From NCBI RefSeq assembly GCF_024543085.1, contig NZ_JANHNZ010000006.1, positions 1 to 64,000 of the forward strand: a DNA stretch of 64,000 bases. The letters are read 5' to 3'. Below the pieces are notes generated by a model that saw only the letters and a list, made by a program, of their open reading frames with translations, had not been told where the DNA came from and did no database searches. Both the position numbers and the translations under genes were made by a program. Shown here piece after piece: positions 37,138 to 46,561 of the stretch (position 1 is the first letter of the stretch; each line of letters starts with the position of its first letter). The DNA comes from Granulicatella seriolae (GTDB lineage: Bacteria; Bacillota; Bacilli; Lactobacillales; Aerococcaceae).

Positions 37138-38042
37138 TCATTGTCATCTCCTGTGAAATTTGTTATTAATAATTCACTTATATTGCCTCTGCTACCACCG
37201 TTTCGGTTAATCATACGTTTTGCCGATACTCTGTTGATACTGTACTTCTTGTAAAGTTCATCAAAAAAGTTATCTTGCTGGTTACTGTTCTTTGGGTCTG
37301 AATTGCTTAAAACAATCTTTGCACCTAAAGAATGTATATTGTCTATAAATTTACCTAACGCTAGTTGCTCATTATCATCAAAAGGAGTTTCAGCGTAGGA
37401 AGTAAAGCTTGCTGTTTCAGTTAAGGGGCGATATGGTGGATCGATATACACAAATGTATTTTCGTCTATGAATTTTTCACATTTCTTATAATCACCACAA
37501 GTTATTGTAACATTATACAACAGCTTGCTAATTGCAGTTAGATTTTCCTTATCGCAAATAATAGGTTTTTTGTATGCCCCCATGGGTACGTTGAAAAAGC
37601 CTTTTTTGTTCACTCGAAATAATCCGTTAAAGCAAGTTTTGTTTAGGAAAATAAATAATGCTGCTTTCTCTATATTTATACTATCCTCATCTTGAATTTT
37701 TAAAAAATTAAATCGTTCTCGCTTCTCATAATAAAATTGTTTTCGACATTCTGTATCCATTGGCCAAAAAATATCTTGTATTGATTGTAATTCTGGTATC
37801 AGTTCGTTAACATGATTTTTAATTTGCTTGTATGTATTTACAAGTTCTTGGTTTATATCATTTACTAAGATTTCCTCAAAGGAGTAGTTCGAAAGTAAAT
37901 CAAATAAAACTGCACCACCACCAATGAAAGGTTCACAGTATTTATTCATTTTCGCTCCTAACTCTTTAGGATATTTCTTTCGTATATCAGGGAGTAATTG
38001 ACTTTTACCACCTGCCCATTTAATAAAAGGTTTCACTGTCAT
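37134..38042 (-). CDS. Dam-type N6-adenine methyltransferase (DpnM-like)
   Basis: 302 residues of the alpha class: FIKWAGGKSQLLPDI at the start, EPFIGGGAVLFDLLS, then a long target-recognition region and VYIDPPYRPLTETASFTSY. Such enzymes methylate adenine in GATC. First gene of a three-gene cassette, each overlapping the next by four bases, so host DNA is protected before the nuclease is made. The cassette is AT-rich compared with nearby housekeeping genes. Confidence 0.92.
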   Translation of the reverse strand: MTVKPFIKWAGGKSQLLPDIRKKYPKELGAKMNKYCEPFIGGGAVLFDLLSNYSFEEILVNDINQELVNTYKQIKNHVNELIPELQSIQDIFWPMDTECRKQFYYEKRERFNFLKIQDEDSINIEKAALFIFLNKTCFNGLFRVNKKGFFNVPMGAYKKPIICDKENLTAISKLLYNVTITCGDYKKCEKFIDENTFVYIDPPYRPLTETASFTSYAETPFDDNEQLALGKFIDNIHSLGAKIVLSNSDPKNSNQQDNFFDELYKKYSINRVSAKRMINRNGGSRGNISELLITNFTGDDNE

Positions 38043-38346
38043 ATATTTTCTCCTATTTCATTCAAGGAAAAAGAAATGTCAATCTTACAGCTAAGAGCAG
38101 TAGAAATTGCACACGTTTCTTTTTCGGTAAAGTTGTCCCTCGTTAACCCATTGCTATGATTTTGAGGGGTAGTTTCTTTTTTCTGCAAGCTCTGGCATTG
38201 TCATTCTACGCTTAAAAAGGAAAAATACTTATCTTTTCATTAACCATATTAAGACACCCTGCCAGACTATATTTCCACATTATCCATTATATAATATATG
38301 ATAAGATAAAACTTATATCAAGGCATTACTTAAATTTTAAAATCAC
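38043..38346. other. Region upstream of the restriction-modification cassette
   Basis: No complete gene. A ribosome binding site (AGGAG) for the Dam gene is at about 38050. On the minus strand a short frame MTMPELAEKRNYPSKS (near 38190) ends at a stop and may be the remnant of another gene. No clear attachment site seen. Confidence 0.35.
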
Positions 38347-38606
38347 AAAAAGGGTGAATAAGAAGTCCACCTAGACTAACTAATACAACAAAAGAGTTTC
38401 TGTGAAATAGACCAGAAATGACGGTGTTTCAGCATAGCTGACGCACAGTAGCTGTTTCGGCTTTAGCCGATTACAGATACGTAGACAGCTAAGTCGTGAG
38501 ACCTTGGCTCACGGCGGTGCCACCGTTTTGATTTCTGGTCTATTTCACAGAAACTCTTTTGTGCTTGAAGAGCAGATTTATTGATACGGACTTTTTGCCC
38601 AAGCTC
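38347..38606. repeat. Palindromic repeat copy I (complete)
   Basis: Inner arms 38388-38419 and 38531-38562 are a perfect 32-bp inverted repeat (ACAAAAGAGTTTCTGTGAAA...). Core complete, same orientation as copy A. Outer ends degenerate on the left (GGGTGAATAAGAAGTCC) and GGACTTTTTGCCCAAGCTC on the right. Placed directly after the nagB stop codon. Confidence 0.95.
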
Positions 38607-38626
38607 AAATAACTTAAGAAAAATAT

Positions 38627-39340
38627 TTAAACCTCTTTACTCAACTGTGAAGCAGCCGCTTGGTCAACAATAACCGTCACATTTGGGTGTTTTTGCAAGA
38701 TACTTGCTGGCACATCCTCTGTGATTGGCCCGTTAATCATATCTTCAACCGCTTGAGCTTTATTTTCACCAAAAGCAACCAAAACAATCTCTTTAGCATC
38801 CATAATAGATTTCAGCCCCATAGAATAAGCATACTTTGGTACATCTTCTTCACGTTCAAAGAATCGTTTGTTAGCTTCGATGGTTTCATCGGTCAATTTG
38901 ACTTTGTGCGTCTGGATATCAAATGGTGTTCCCGGCTCATTAAAGCCAATATGAGCATTACTCCCAATCCCCAACAATTGTAAATCTACAGGATTCGCTG
39001 CTAGAATTTTATTGTAACGAGCTTCTTCAGCACTAGCATCTTCGGCTAAGCCATTTGGCAGATAACTTTCTTTAAATGGTTTCATATGGAATAAATGCTC
39101 CTCCATAAAATACTTGTAGCTCTGAGGATCACTACCTGCTAACTCTACATATTCATCCAAGTTAACAGATACTCGGTCAGAAAAATCTAGATCACTTTTA
39201 ACCAATAGTTCGTACAATCCAATTGGGCTTGACCCTGTAGCTAGACCAAATACTTGAGCGCCATTCTTATGGGCATTTTCAAAAACTTTGAAAGCTTCTT
39301 CTGCTCCTTTTTCCGGAGTCGACACGACAATAATTTTCAC
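38627..39340 (-). CDS. nagB: Glucosamine-6-phosphate deaminase
   Basis: Converts glucosamine-6-phosphate to fructose-6-phosphate and ammonia. 237 residues, the usual Gram-positive length, with [23 protein letters not shown] and [15 protein letters not shown] (active-site Asp, His and Glu). Single gene. A possible weak cre-like TTGAAAGCGTGTGTTA lies about 90 bases upstream on the coding strand; this is only suggestive. Copy I of the repeat provides the downstream hairpin. Confidence 0.96.
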   Translation of the reverse strand: MKIIVVSTPEKGAEEAFKVFENAHKNGAQVFGLATGSSPIGLYELLVKSDLDFSDRVSVNLDEYVELAGSDPQSYKYFMEEHLFHMKPFKESYLPNGLAEDASAEEARYNKILAANPVDLQLLGIGSNAHIGFNEPGTPFDIQTHKVKLTDETIEANKRFFEREEDVPKYAYSMGLKSIMDAKEIVLVAFGENKAQAVEDMINGPITEDVPASILQKHPNVTVIVDQAAASQLSKEV

Positions 39341-39470
39341 TGTTATCCCCCTTATACTTTTTTAAAATAAGTTTGTTTCTACTACCATTCTATCATATGT
39401 TTTTGTGAAATAACACACGCTTTCAATAAATTAGGTACAGGCAAACTATTTTTTGCATATTCTACTCAAA

Positions 39471-39512
39471 AAACAAAAAGAGTTTCTGGCAAATACATCA
39501 GAAATGCATTCT
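39471..39512. repeat. Repeat fragment M (single arm)
   Basis: AACAAAAAGAGTTTCTGGCA...TACATCAGAAATG has the form of a left arm only. There is no core and no complementary right arm near by. It lies between nadE and nagB. Confidence 0.55.
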
Positions 39513-39550
39513 ATTCTGTGTAAATTTTTATCCTGTCACTAATAGAAAAA

Positions 39551-40378
39551 TTATTTCCACCAAGTATCGTATAAGGTAATTGGCAGGTGACGTTTATGCT
39601 GAGTTCTTATATACCAAGATTCAATCGTTTGAGCGGATGCTTCTGTAATTTCTTTCCCTTCAAGGTAGGCATCAATATCTTGATAAGTCACCCCAAGTGC
39701 CACTTCATCAGGCAGACTAGGACGGTCGTCTTCCAAATCAGCTGTTGGAATTTTTTCGTATAAGCTAGTAGGTGCACCTAAAACTTGCAGCATTTCTCTT
39801 CCTTGGGCTTTGTTCAACCGCCAAATCGGTAAAATATCCGCACCACCATCACCAAACTTAGTATAGAATCCAGTGACTGACTCAGCTGCGTGGTCTGTTC
39901 CGATAACCGCACAATTGGTTTGGCCAGCAATAGCATACTGAACAATCATCCGTTGCCGAGCCTTGATATTCCCCTTATTAAAGTCACTAATAGTCATGCC
40001 ACTTGCCACAAGACTGTCCCAAGTCGCATCCACGGCCGGTTTGATGTCTACTCGTAACACTTGCTCAGCCTTCATAAAGGCAATAGCGTCCATAGCGTCT
40101 TGCTCATCTGCCTGTACCCCATAAGGCAAACGGATAGCATAAAAAGAGTAGGTCTTCTCGCTTTGTTCTTGGTTGAGCTCGTCTACCGCCATCTGTGCTA
40201 GGATACCAGAAAGGGTAGAATCTTGCCCACCACTAATCCCCAAGACGTAGCCATTTAAAAATGGATATCTGATAAGGTAATCCTTAAGGAAGTTAACGCT
40301 ATTTCGAATCTCTCCTTGTGGATCAATGCTAGATTTTACTTTCAACGTTTCAATAATTTCTTTTTGCAATGGTCTCAT
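39551..40378 (-). CDS. nadE: NH3-dependent NAD+ synthetase
   Basis: Last step of NAD synthesis, from nicotinic acid adenine dinucleotide. 275 residues with the pyrophosphatase loop [13 protein letters not shown] and [21 protein letters not shown]. No nitrilase domain, so it uses ammonia. 22 bases downstream of pncB, forming a nicotinate salvage operon. Confidence 0.97.
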   Translation of the reverse strand: MRPLQKEIIETLKVKSSIDPQGEIRNSVNFLKDYLIRYPFLNGYVLGISGGQDSTLSGILAQMAVDELNQEQSEKTYSFYAIRLPYGVQADEQDAMDAIAFMKAEQVLRVDIKPAVDATWDSLVASGMTISDFNKGNIKARQRMIVQYAIAGQTNCAVIGTDHAAESVTGFYTKFGDGGADILPIWRLNKAQGREMLQVLGAPTSLYEKIPTADLEDDRPSLPDEVALGVTYQDIDAYLEGKEITEASAQTIESWYIRTQHKRHLPITLYDTWWK

Positions 40379-40400
40379 CCTACAAACTCCTTCCTTGAGT

Positions 40401-41882
40401 CTAGATACGAATTTGTTCAGCCTTTTCTTTTACCTCTTGGCGAATAGCCTCAATACTACTAATTTTTTGGTCATAGGTTTCTTGAGATAGGTCAACTGGG
40501 TATGGTTCCGGGTTTAGGATACGTTTGTATTCATCCCACAACTCATCTAGTTGTCGGTCACAGTAGGTTTTTATTTCTTTCAATTCAGGCATTTGATAGA
40601 CCAACTTGCCATCTAGGAAAATATCTTGCAAGACAGGACGCGCTGTAAAATCCGTTACCGTTTTATTGATGTAGGTATAAACGGGATGGAACATGAAGAG
40701 TTCATCCACTTGGTCTGGTCGTTCGTGCCACAAAGCAACGTAATCCCCTTCAGACTTGCCATTGCTGTTACGCGTAATACGCCAAACTTGTTTTTTACCC
40801 GGCGTGGAAACTTTTTCGGCATTGCTGGAGATTTTCATGGTGTCCACCATATTTCCCTCTTGGTCTTCAATACTAACCAACTTGTACACACACCCTAGCG
40901 CTGGTTGATCGTAAGCCGTAATGAGCTTAGTGCCAACTCCCCACACATCAATCTTTGCTCCTTGCATCTTCAAGTTTAAAATGGTTTTTTCATCTAAATC
41001 GCTGGACGCATAAATTTTTGCATCATGGAAGCCAGCTTCGTCTAGTTGTTGGCGAACTTTTTTAGAAGTATAAGCCATATCGCCAGAGTCAATCCTAACC
41101 CCTTTAAAGTTAATCTTATCACCCATTTCCTTGGCAACCCGAATGGCGTTAGGCACCCCTGATTTCAATGTATCATAGGTGTCTACTAAGAAAACACAGT
41201 CCTTGTGGGATTGCGCATAGGCTTTGAAGGCCAGATAATCGTCCCTAAAGGCTTGGACTAGGGAATGTGCATGCGTTCCAGAAACTGGGATACCGAAAAT
41301 TTTACCCGCTCGCACATTACTAGTGCCATCGCAACCACCAATATAAGCCGCACGCGTCCCCCAAAAAGCCGCATCTAGCTCTTGAGCCCGTCTCGTTCCA
41401 AACTCTAAGATTGGGTCTCCCTCAGCCACGATTCTAACACGAGAAGCCTTGGTCGCAATCAAGGTCTGAAAATTGATAATATTTAACAAGGCCGTTTCAA
41501 TCAACTGACATTCTGCCAGGCTACCTTCTACTTGCACAATAGGCTCATTGGCAAAAACAAGTTCTCCCTCACGAGCAGAACGGATATTTCCATGAAATGA
41601 AAAATCCGCCAAATAGGCCAAGAAATCTTCTGGGTAATAACCCAAGTCTCTCAAGTAATCAATATCTGCTGGTGAAAAGTGTAAGTCTTTGATATAGGAA
41701 ACCAAACGTTCAAGTCCCGCAAAAACTGCATAACCATTTTCAAAAGGCATTTTACGAAAATAAGCTTCGAAAATAGCATGTTTATTATGGAAATTTTGGT
41801 CCCAATAGGTTTTTATCATATTTATTTGATACAAATCAGTGTGTAGCGTTAAACTGTCATCTGGATAGCTTGTGATTGTCAT
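40401..41882 (-). CDS. pncB: Nicotinate phosphoribosyltransferase
   Basis: Makes nicotinate mononucleotide from nicotinate and PRPP. 493 residues. Characteristic [18 protein letters not shown] at the start, [20 protein letters not shown] split over two blocks, [13 protein letters not shown] with the catalytic His, and RIDSGDMAY. Followed by nadE. The start ATG has no clear Shine-Dalgarno. With nadE it indicates reliance on imported niacin; no de novo NAD genes are seen here. Confidence 0.96.
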   Translation of the reverse strand: MTITSYPDDSLTLHTDLYQINMIKTYWDQNFHNKHAIFEAYFRKMPFENGYAVFAGLERLVSYIKDLHFSPADIDYLRDLGYYPEDFLAYLADFSFHGNIRSAREGELVFANEPIVQVEGSLAECQLIETALLNIINFQTLIATKASRVRIVAEGDPILEFGTRRAQELDAAFWGTRAAYIGGCDGTSNVRAGKIFGIPVSGTHAHSLVQAFRDDYLAFKAYAQSHKDCVFLVDTYDTLKSGVPNAIRVAKEMGDKINFKGVRIDSGDMAYTSKKVRQQLDEAGFHDAKIYASSDLDEKTILNLKMQGAKIDVWGVGTKLITAYDQPALGCVYKLVSIEDQEGNMVDTMKISSNAEKVSTPGKKQVWRITRNSNGKSEGDYVALWHERPDQVDELFMFHPVYTYINKTVTDFTARPVLQDIFLDGKLVYQMPELKEIKTYCDRQLDELWDEYKRILNPEPYPVDLSQETYDQKISSIEAIRQEVKEKAEQIRI

Positions 41883-42056
41883 AATGTAGGGGCGTCATTT
41901 CCCATGGGAGATTGGAAAAATTACCCATTCACTTCCTTTCGCTGTCTGTTTTTAGGAATGATTAGTTACTTAATACTGAGTCAAGTGTACCACTTTTTAG
42001 AAGATATTTCGAAAAATTTATTTTTTTATTAGAGAATGACTCTTTGAAAAGAAACA

Positions 42057-42090
42057 CCCCTCAGAAACTCTGGCGGAAGCTTCTAAGGGG
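42057..42090 (-). terminator. Terminator after the DUF308 gene
   Basis: CCCCTCAGAA/TTCTAAGGGG (9 of 10 pairs) with a GC-rich loop, followed on the minus strand by TGTTTCTTTTC. Confidence 0.75.
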
Positions 42091-42124
42091 GGGAGAAAAT
42101 AAGGTGATCTTTAGCTAGATGTCA

Positions 42125-42637
42125 CTACGCTTTGAAAAATAACCAAATATTTATTGCTGCTTGATACACTAATGCAATGACCATGACAGTCGTAATAATT
42201 GTTCCAGACAATACTGGATGGTAAAGCAAGACAAGACCAATAAGGACTCCAATAATACCAGAAATCACTAAGAAATTGCCGCCTTCTTTAAGACCAATTC
42301 TTTTGACTTCAAATCCAGAAATCAATCGTGTAACAGAAATCATTAGGACTAGGAAAGCAAAAATCATCGGAATAGATAGGGCCAATTCTAAGAATGTGCC
42401 GCTCAACATCCATACACCGACAATAACAGAGAAAATACCGTTAGCTAAGTTCCAACCACTTTTTTCTTCCGCACTGAAATAAGCTATGATTTGAGAAATC
42501 CCATCAAATAAAATAGAAACAGATAAAATAATGCCTAAAGACGCTAAGTTCAAGACAGGATTAGTCAATACAAAATATGCCGCCACAAGATACAAAATCC
42601 CAACAAGTAAGAAAAGCCACTTATTTGACTTCTTCAT
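42125..42637 (-). CDS. DUF308 (HdeD-like) membrane protein
   Basis: 170 residues from MKKSNKWLFLLVGILYLVAA, with six hydrophobic segments in three pairs, the DUF308/HdeD pattern (acid-resistance membrane protein in enterobacteria). Function in Firmicutes unknown. GGAGTG precedes the chosen ATG. Confidence 0.85.
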   Translation of the reverse strand: MKKSNKWLFLLVGILYLVAAYFVLTNPVLNLASLGIILSVSILFDGISQIIAYFSAEEKSGWNLANGIFSVIVGVWMLSGTFLELALSIPMIFAFLVLMISVTRLISGFEVKRIGLKEGGNFLVISGIIGVLIGLVLLYHPVLSGTIITTVMVIALVYQAAINIWLFFKA

Positions 42638-42790
42638 GATTACACTCCTTCTTTCTATCTTTTTTATAAACATATGATATTTATGTCATAATTATATCAT
42701 AATTTTGACATTTCTCAATTATTTCACTTGCTAATGAAGTTTGAAATAGGTATTATTCACTTAACTTCACTATAGAAAGCAGGAAAAACT

Positions 42791-43174
42791 ATGTTCAATC
42801 ATTCAAGAAAACCAGCACATCTAAAGCCGTCAAGAGTCTTATGGAGAATTCTACAAGTAACTGGCTTTACAAAGTTTATTGCTTCATTTGTCGTTTATCT
42901 GTTGATAGCTGCTGTAGGTTTATACATTTTCGAGCCTAGCATCACCAACATTGGCGACAGCATCTGGTACTGTTTTGTGACCTCAACCACATTAGGTTAC
43001 GGCGATATCGTTGTGACAACCATCATCGGTCGAGTGATCAGTGTCTTCTTGGCACTATATGGGCTCCTCTTTTTCGGCTGCCTTTCCGGTATTGTGGTTA
43101 GTTACTATCTGGAAATGAACAAACGGCTGTCTCAGTATGAGGAGCATGAAAAAGCTGAGAAATCAGATAGCTAA
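42791..43174 (+). CDS. Two-span potassium channel
   Basis: 127 residues. Two membrane spans (about 25-48 and 82-105) flank a pore loop with the selectivity filter TTLGYGD. Lacks a regulator RCK domain, so it resembles a minimal pore; four subunits would form the channel. Divergent from the DUF308 gene, with a short shared promoter region. Confidence 0.92.
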   Translation: MFNHSRKPAHLKPSRVLWRILQVTGFTKFIASFVVYLLIAAVGLYIFEPSITNIGDSIWYCFVTSTTLGYGDIVVTTIIGRVISVFLALYGLLFFGCLSGIVVSYYLEMNKRLSQYEEHEKAEKSDS

Positions 43175-43227
43175 AACATTTATTTTATGTACGCATTTGA
43201 GTTCTCAGATACATCTGTTGGAATAGA

Positions 43228-43476
43228 AGTTGGGTGAATAACCCGTAATAAATTCTACTTTTAAACCACAAAAGACTTTCCGGAAAATATATCAGGAATC
43301 GAAACGGTGGCACCGCCGTGAGCCTTGGTCTCACGGTCTTAGCTGTCTACGTGACTGTAAATCGGCTAAAGCCGAAACAGTCACTGTGCGTCAGCTATGC
43401 TTTACACCGTTATTCCTGATATATTTTCCGGAAAGTCTTTTGTTTTATAGGAATATGGACTTTTTGCCCATCACCT
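43228..43476. repeat. Palindromic repeat copy J (complete)
   Basis: Inner arms 43268-43299 and 43412-43443 are a perfect 32-bp inverted repeat (ACAAAAGACTTTCCGGAAAA...). AAAAGAC/GTCTTTT replaces the AAAAGAG/CTCTTTT of most copies, a paired change. Core complete, in copy B orientation. Right outer end GGACTTTTTGCCCATCACC; left outer end degenerate. Confidence 0.95.
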
Positions 43477-43479
43477 ATA

Positions 43480-43524
43480 GCGCCAGTTCGATTTCTGAGC
43501 CATTACTCGGGAACTCTTTTGCGA
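43480..43524. repeat. Repeat fragment J' (right arm)
   Basis: GCGCCAGTTCGATTTCTGAG...TACTCGGGAACTCTTTTGCG follows the end of copy J directly and has the form of a right arm. It may be what is left of an older copy into which J was inserted; its left partner is not clear. Confidence 0.5.
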
Positions 43525-43577
43525 CTAGAAAATCCATTTTATAAATTAAATTCCTTTTATACAATCTAAAAAAAGTG

Positions 43578-43608
43578 TTGACCTTTACCTTACGGAATGG
43601 TTTATAGT
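43578..43608 (+). promoter_or_regulatory. MerR-type promoter with 19-base spacer
   Basis: -35 TTGACC (43578-43583) and -10 TATAGT (43603-43608) separated by 19 bases holding the partial dyad TTTACCTTACGGAATGGTT. The long spacer and central dyad are the mark of a promoter that a MerR protein activates by twisting the DNA. Confidence 0.82.
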
Positions 43609-43704
43609 TAACTTATGCTTAAATGGGTAGAGCATAACACTAGTGTGAATGATAGAATATTTTCTATTAAAATATCGGCCTATACGTATCAAGGAGGTGC
43701 AAAC

Positions 43705-44478
43705 ATGGAGTACACCATTAATAAACTCGCAAATCTTGCTGGACTGACCAATAGAACCTTGCGCTATTACGATGAAATTGGATTGCTATCCCCACAGCGA
43801 ATTAGCAGTAACGGCTACAGAATCTATGGCCAAAAAGAAGTCGACCTCTTGCAACAAATCTTATTTTACCGAGAACTTGGACTTCAACTTGACGACATTA
43901 AACAAATAGTGCACTCAAAAGATTATGATAGTATGTCGGCACTTCAAGACCATTTGCTGGCATTAAAAGCGAAAAAAACACAGCTTGACTTGTTAATTAC
44001 AACTGTCGAAAAGACATTGGCTCAAAAGAAAGGAGAAATAAAAATGACAGACAAAGAAAAATTTGAAGGTTTTAAGAAACAAATGATTCAAGAGAATGAA
44101 AAAGAATATGGTGCAGAGATTCGAGAGAAATACGGTGACAAGACCATAGATGAGAGTAATGCAAAAATGCTGGAACTAAGCCCACAAGAATTTACAGAAA
44201 TGGAAAATCTATCCTTACAGATAAATGAAACCTTAAAATTAGCTTTGGAACAAGGCGACCCTAGCAGCCAACTAGCCCAAGAAGTTTGCGAACTACACAG
44301 AAAATGGTTGGGTTACTCATGGCCTAGTTACTCAAAAGAAGCCCATCTTGGACTAGGTCAACTTTATGTAGAAGACCCTCGTTTTAAAGCATATTATGAT
44401 GCTATCAAAGAAGGTAGTGCAGAATTTCTGTATGAAGCGTTGAAGATATACTGTGAGTCTGATGAGGTTAGTGGCTAG
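43705..44478 (+). CDS. MerR family regulator with TipAS domain
   Basis: 257 residues from MEYTINKLANLAGLTNRTLR (GGAGG eight bases upstream). N-terminal winged helix (1-70), coiled-coil dimer helix (about 80-115), then a TipAS antibiotic-recognition domain (about 120-255) with HRKWLGYSWPSYSKEAHLGL and DPRFKAYYDAIKEG. TipAS domains bind thiopeptides and some other drugs. It probably activates its own promoter. No efflux gene follows, so its output may lie elsewhere. Confidence 0.93.
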   Translation: MEYTINKLANLAGLTNRTLRYYDEIGLLSPQRISSNGYRIYGQKEVDLLQQILFYRELGLQLDDIKQIVHSKDYDSMSALQDHLLALKAKKTQLDLLITTVEKTLAQKKGEIKMTDKEKFEGFKKQMIQENEKEYGAEIREKYGDKTIDESNAKMLELSPQEFTEMENLSLQINETLKLALEQGDPSSQLAQEVCELHRKWLGYSWPSYSKEAHLGLGQLYVEDPRFKAYYDAIKEGSAEFLYEALKIYCESDEVSG

Positions 44479-44592
44479 AAAAAGATAAGATAGCAGAACG
44501 GACTGAATGAAAAATTTCTGATTAGTATAATATGAGTTAATATAAGCGCAAATTAGCTTTTTATCAAAAAATTAATTACTTTAGTGGGGACA

Positions 44593-45303
44593 TTAATTGT
44601 TAAATAATAATGTTTTAAACTCGAATTCTTCAGGAATATGACGTGCAATAGAGTACTCAAATATACGACCATCATCTAAATTTGCAATTTGCTCAACTTG
44701 CATTAAAAAATCAGTATCCGAAAGTTGAAGATGCTTTTTCTCTAACTCTGTTGGGCGACAACCAATAATGTTTAGAAATGAACTTTGTACGTTTAACTGT
44801 AAGACTTCTTTTATATATCGATATATTGATGATTCAACATCCTGTATTCTCAAATTACTTATAACTGTAATAGGCATATATGTGTATTCTATTATTGAGG
44901 GAATATCATTAATTAACCTAAGTCTATTGATAACATAAATGAAGTCAGATTCTTGGATCGATAATTTCTCTGCAACTTCTTTTGTAGGATACTCTATATC
45001 AAATTTTAGAACCTTAGAGGTAACTTGATTTGGAAAACGAATATAAGTACCGTTTATGGAATAAAAATTAGAGCTCTGTCCTTTGTTCCAATTTTTAACG
45101 TAGCTACCATCACCCTGTCTTCGGACAATAAAACCTTCAGAAACCAACTCATCTAGTGCTCGTTTCACTGTCATAGCACTAACTTGAAATTGTTTTGCTA
45201 GAGTATTGCCATCGGCCAGTTTTTGATTTATTTTATATTCACCAGACATAATTTTATCTCTAATATCTTCATAAATTTTTATATACTTTGGTTTTGAATT
45301 CAT
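44593..45303 (-). CDS. GntR/HutC family regulator with UTRA domain
   Basis: 236 residues from MNSKPKYIKIYEDIRDKIMS. Winged helix (about 1-70: LAKQFQVSAMTVKRALDELVS) and UTRA effector domain (about 90-235) that usually binds a phosphorylated sugar. Located after the beta-glucoside PTS operon on the same strand, so it probably controls that operon in response to the phosphorylated glucoside. An upstream GTG at 45324 overlaps the ribosome binding site and was not chosen. Confidence 0.9.
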   Translation of the reverse strand: MNSKPKYIKIYEDIRDKIMSGEYKINQKLADGNTLAKQFQVSAMTVKRALDELVSEGFIVRRQGDGSYVKNWNKGQSSNFYSINGTYIRFPNQVTSKVLKFDIEYPTKEVAEKLSIQESDFIYVINRLRLINDIPSIIEYTYMPITVISNLRIQDVESSIYRYIKEVLQLNVQSSFLNIIGCRPTELEKKHLQLSDTDFLMQVEQIANLDDGRIFEYSIARHIPEEFEFKTLLFNN

Positions 45304-45481
45304 CAAAAATTCAAATCCTTTCACTGTTCTTTTGCATAATTATATATATATAATTTAGTTACTAGTCATATATTTTTTTTGCATGGTTTTAATGTATCAC
45401 ACAATCTAGTATATTGTCTATAAATGAAGTGTTTTGTAAGCAGTTTAGTAGTAATAAACATTTTGAGTTACAAAAAAACAG

Positions 45482-45530
45482 AAAACAAGCCATCTCAGGT
45501 CTAAGAATAGGCATAGAAATGGCTTGTTTT
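45482..45530 (-). terminator. Terminator of the beta-glucoside operon
   Basis: Perfect 12-bp stem AAAACAAGCCAT/ATGGCTTGTTTT with a 25-base loop, between the last operon gene and the GntR gene. The rest of 45304-45703 is AT-rich with an alternating TA tract near 45340-45352 that may hold the GntR promoter. Confidence 0.8.
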
Positions 45531-45703
45531 ATCTATATCTTACGCAATATTTATTTTCAAAATTAGTTTCTAAATCTCAAGATTATCTATTTTCTGATCC
45601 TTTTTGATTTGATATGCTAACTTACTAGGTAAAATATAAAAATTTGAAAATTAGTAAATCGATAGGGTGTAAGTGTTTGGAAAAAAAGCCGTTATTTTTT
45701 TAA

Positions 45704-46561
45704 CTAACGTTTAGCAGAACGCGCCATACGAGTATATGTATGGCGTTTACCTCTAACTGCAATTGAAGCAGAAAAAATATTTTCTAATGAAGCAATACCA
45801 GAAGCACCTGCATCACCAAGTTCAAACACATCTACACCTGAACGTTTGGCGGACAAAGCTATTTTTTTTATTGTTGATTCATCTGTACTTTCTTGGGAAG
45901 TTCCAACAGTAGCAGAGACTAGTGCCCCTTTTTTTCTTATTTCTGTTGTTAAATTAAACAATAGATCTTCAGTAACACCGGGAACAGAACCTGGTGCAGG
46001 AAGGACAATTAGATCAGTACCAGCATCAATATAGCTAATAAGATTTGTGATATCCAGCTCCATTCCGTGTGACACGACAGGGTTAAGCATAAGAAATCCA
46101 TCATATCTTGTGCGAATCATCTTCAAGTCTTCTCTGATTCGTTCAGGTGTGACTTCTGGTTTATTATAGCCAGTTAGAGATATAAAATCAGGATTTAAAT
46201 TTATTGCAGCGACCAGGCTTTCTGAGTTAAAACTTTTGAATTTTGGGCCATAATCAGTAATTTCAAGATTTATACCTACTCCTAATCCGGTTAAATCCCT
46301 TAGCTTTTCGAGTGGTTGAGCTTCATTTTCTAAACCACTAATAATAGGATTTTTTACATCAATGTCTTTTAATAATAATAAGTCAGATCCAAAGGCTGCT
46401 AATAATTCACCATTGGTAACTTCTTTATAAAGAGGTGACGTTTCAGCTGAGATATCACAAATGATTGTTCTTCCTTCAGACTTTAAAATAGCATCTTTTA
46501 TTGTAAGAGAGCTCTCCAATCCTTTAAAATCAGAAGATACCCACATAAGTAATCGTTTCAT
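45704..46561 (-). CDS. Predicted TIM-barrel protein of PTS operons (DUF7916-like)
   Basis: 285 residues, repeating beta-alpha pattern. MKRLLMWVSSDFKGLESSLT at the start, then SEGRTIICDISAETSPLY, LLAAFGSDLLLLKDIDV, GVGINLEITDYG and DLIVLPAPGSVPGVTE. I believe this is the family often found in sugar PTS clusters and sometimes mislabelled as haloacid dehalogenase; its reaction is unknown. The start overlaps the oxidoreductase stop by four bases. Likely acts on a sugar phosphate downstream of the PTS. Confidence 0.7.
   Translation of the reverse strand: MKRLLMWVSSDFKGLESSLTIKDAILKSEGRTIICDISAETSPLYKEVTNGELLAAFGSDLLLLKDIDVKNPIISGLENEAQPLEKLRDLTGLGVGINLEITDYGPKFKSFNSESLVAAINLNPDFISLTGYNKPEVTPERIREDLKMIRTRYDGFLMLNPVVSHGMELDITNLISYIDAGTDLIVLPAPGSVPGVTEDLLFNLTTEIRKKGALVSATVGTSQESTDESTIKKIALSAKRSGVDVFELGDAGASGIASLENIFSASIAVRGKRHTYTRMARSAKR

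Noticed and set aside
39341-39430. A Rex-like TTGTGAAATAAC upstream of nagB
   Set aside because: Only one half-site is present and the dyad is not completed; there is no reason to expect redox control of nagB.
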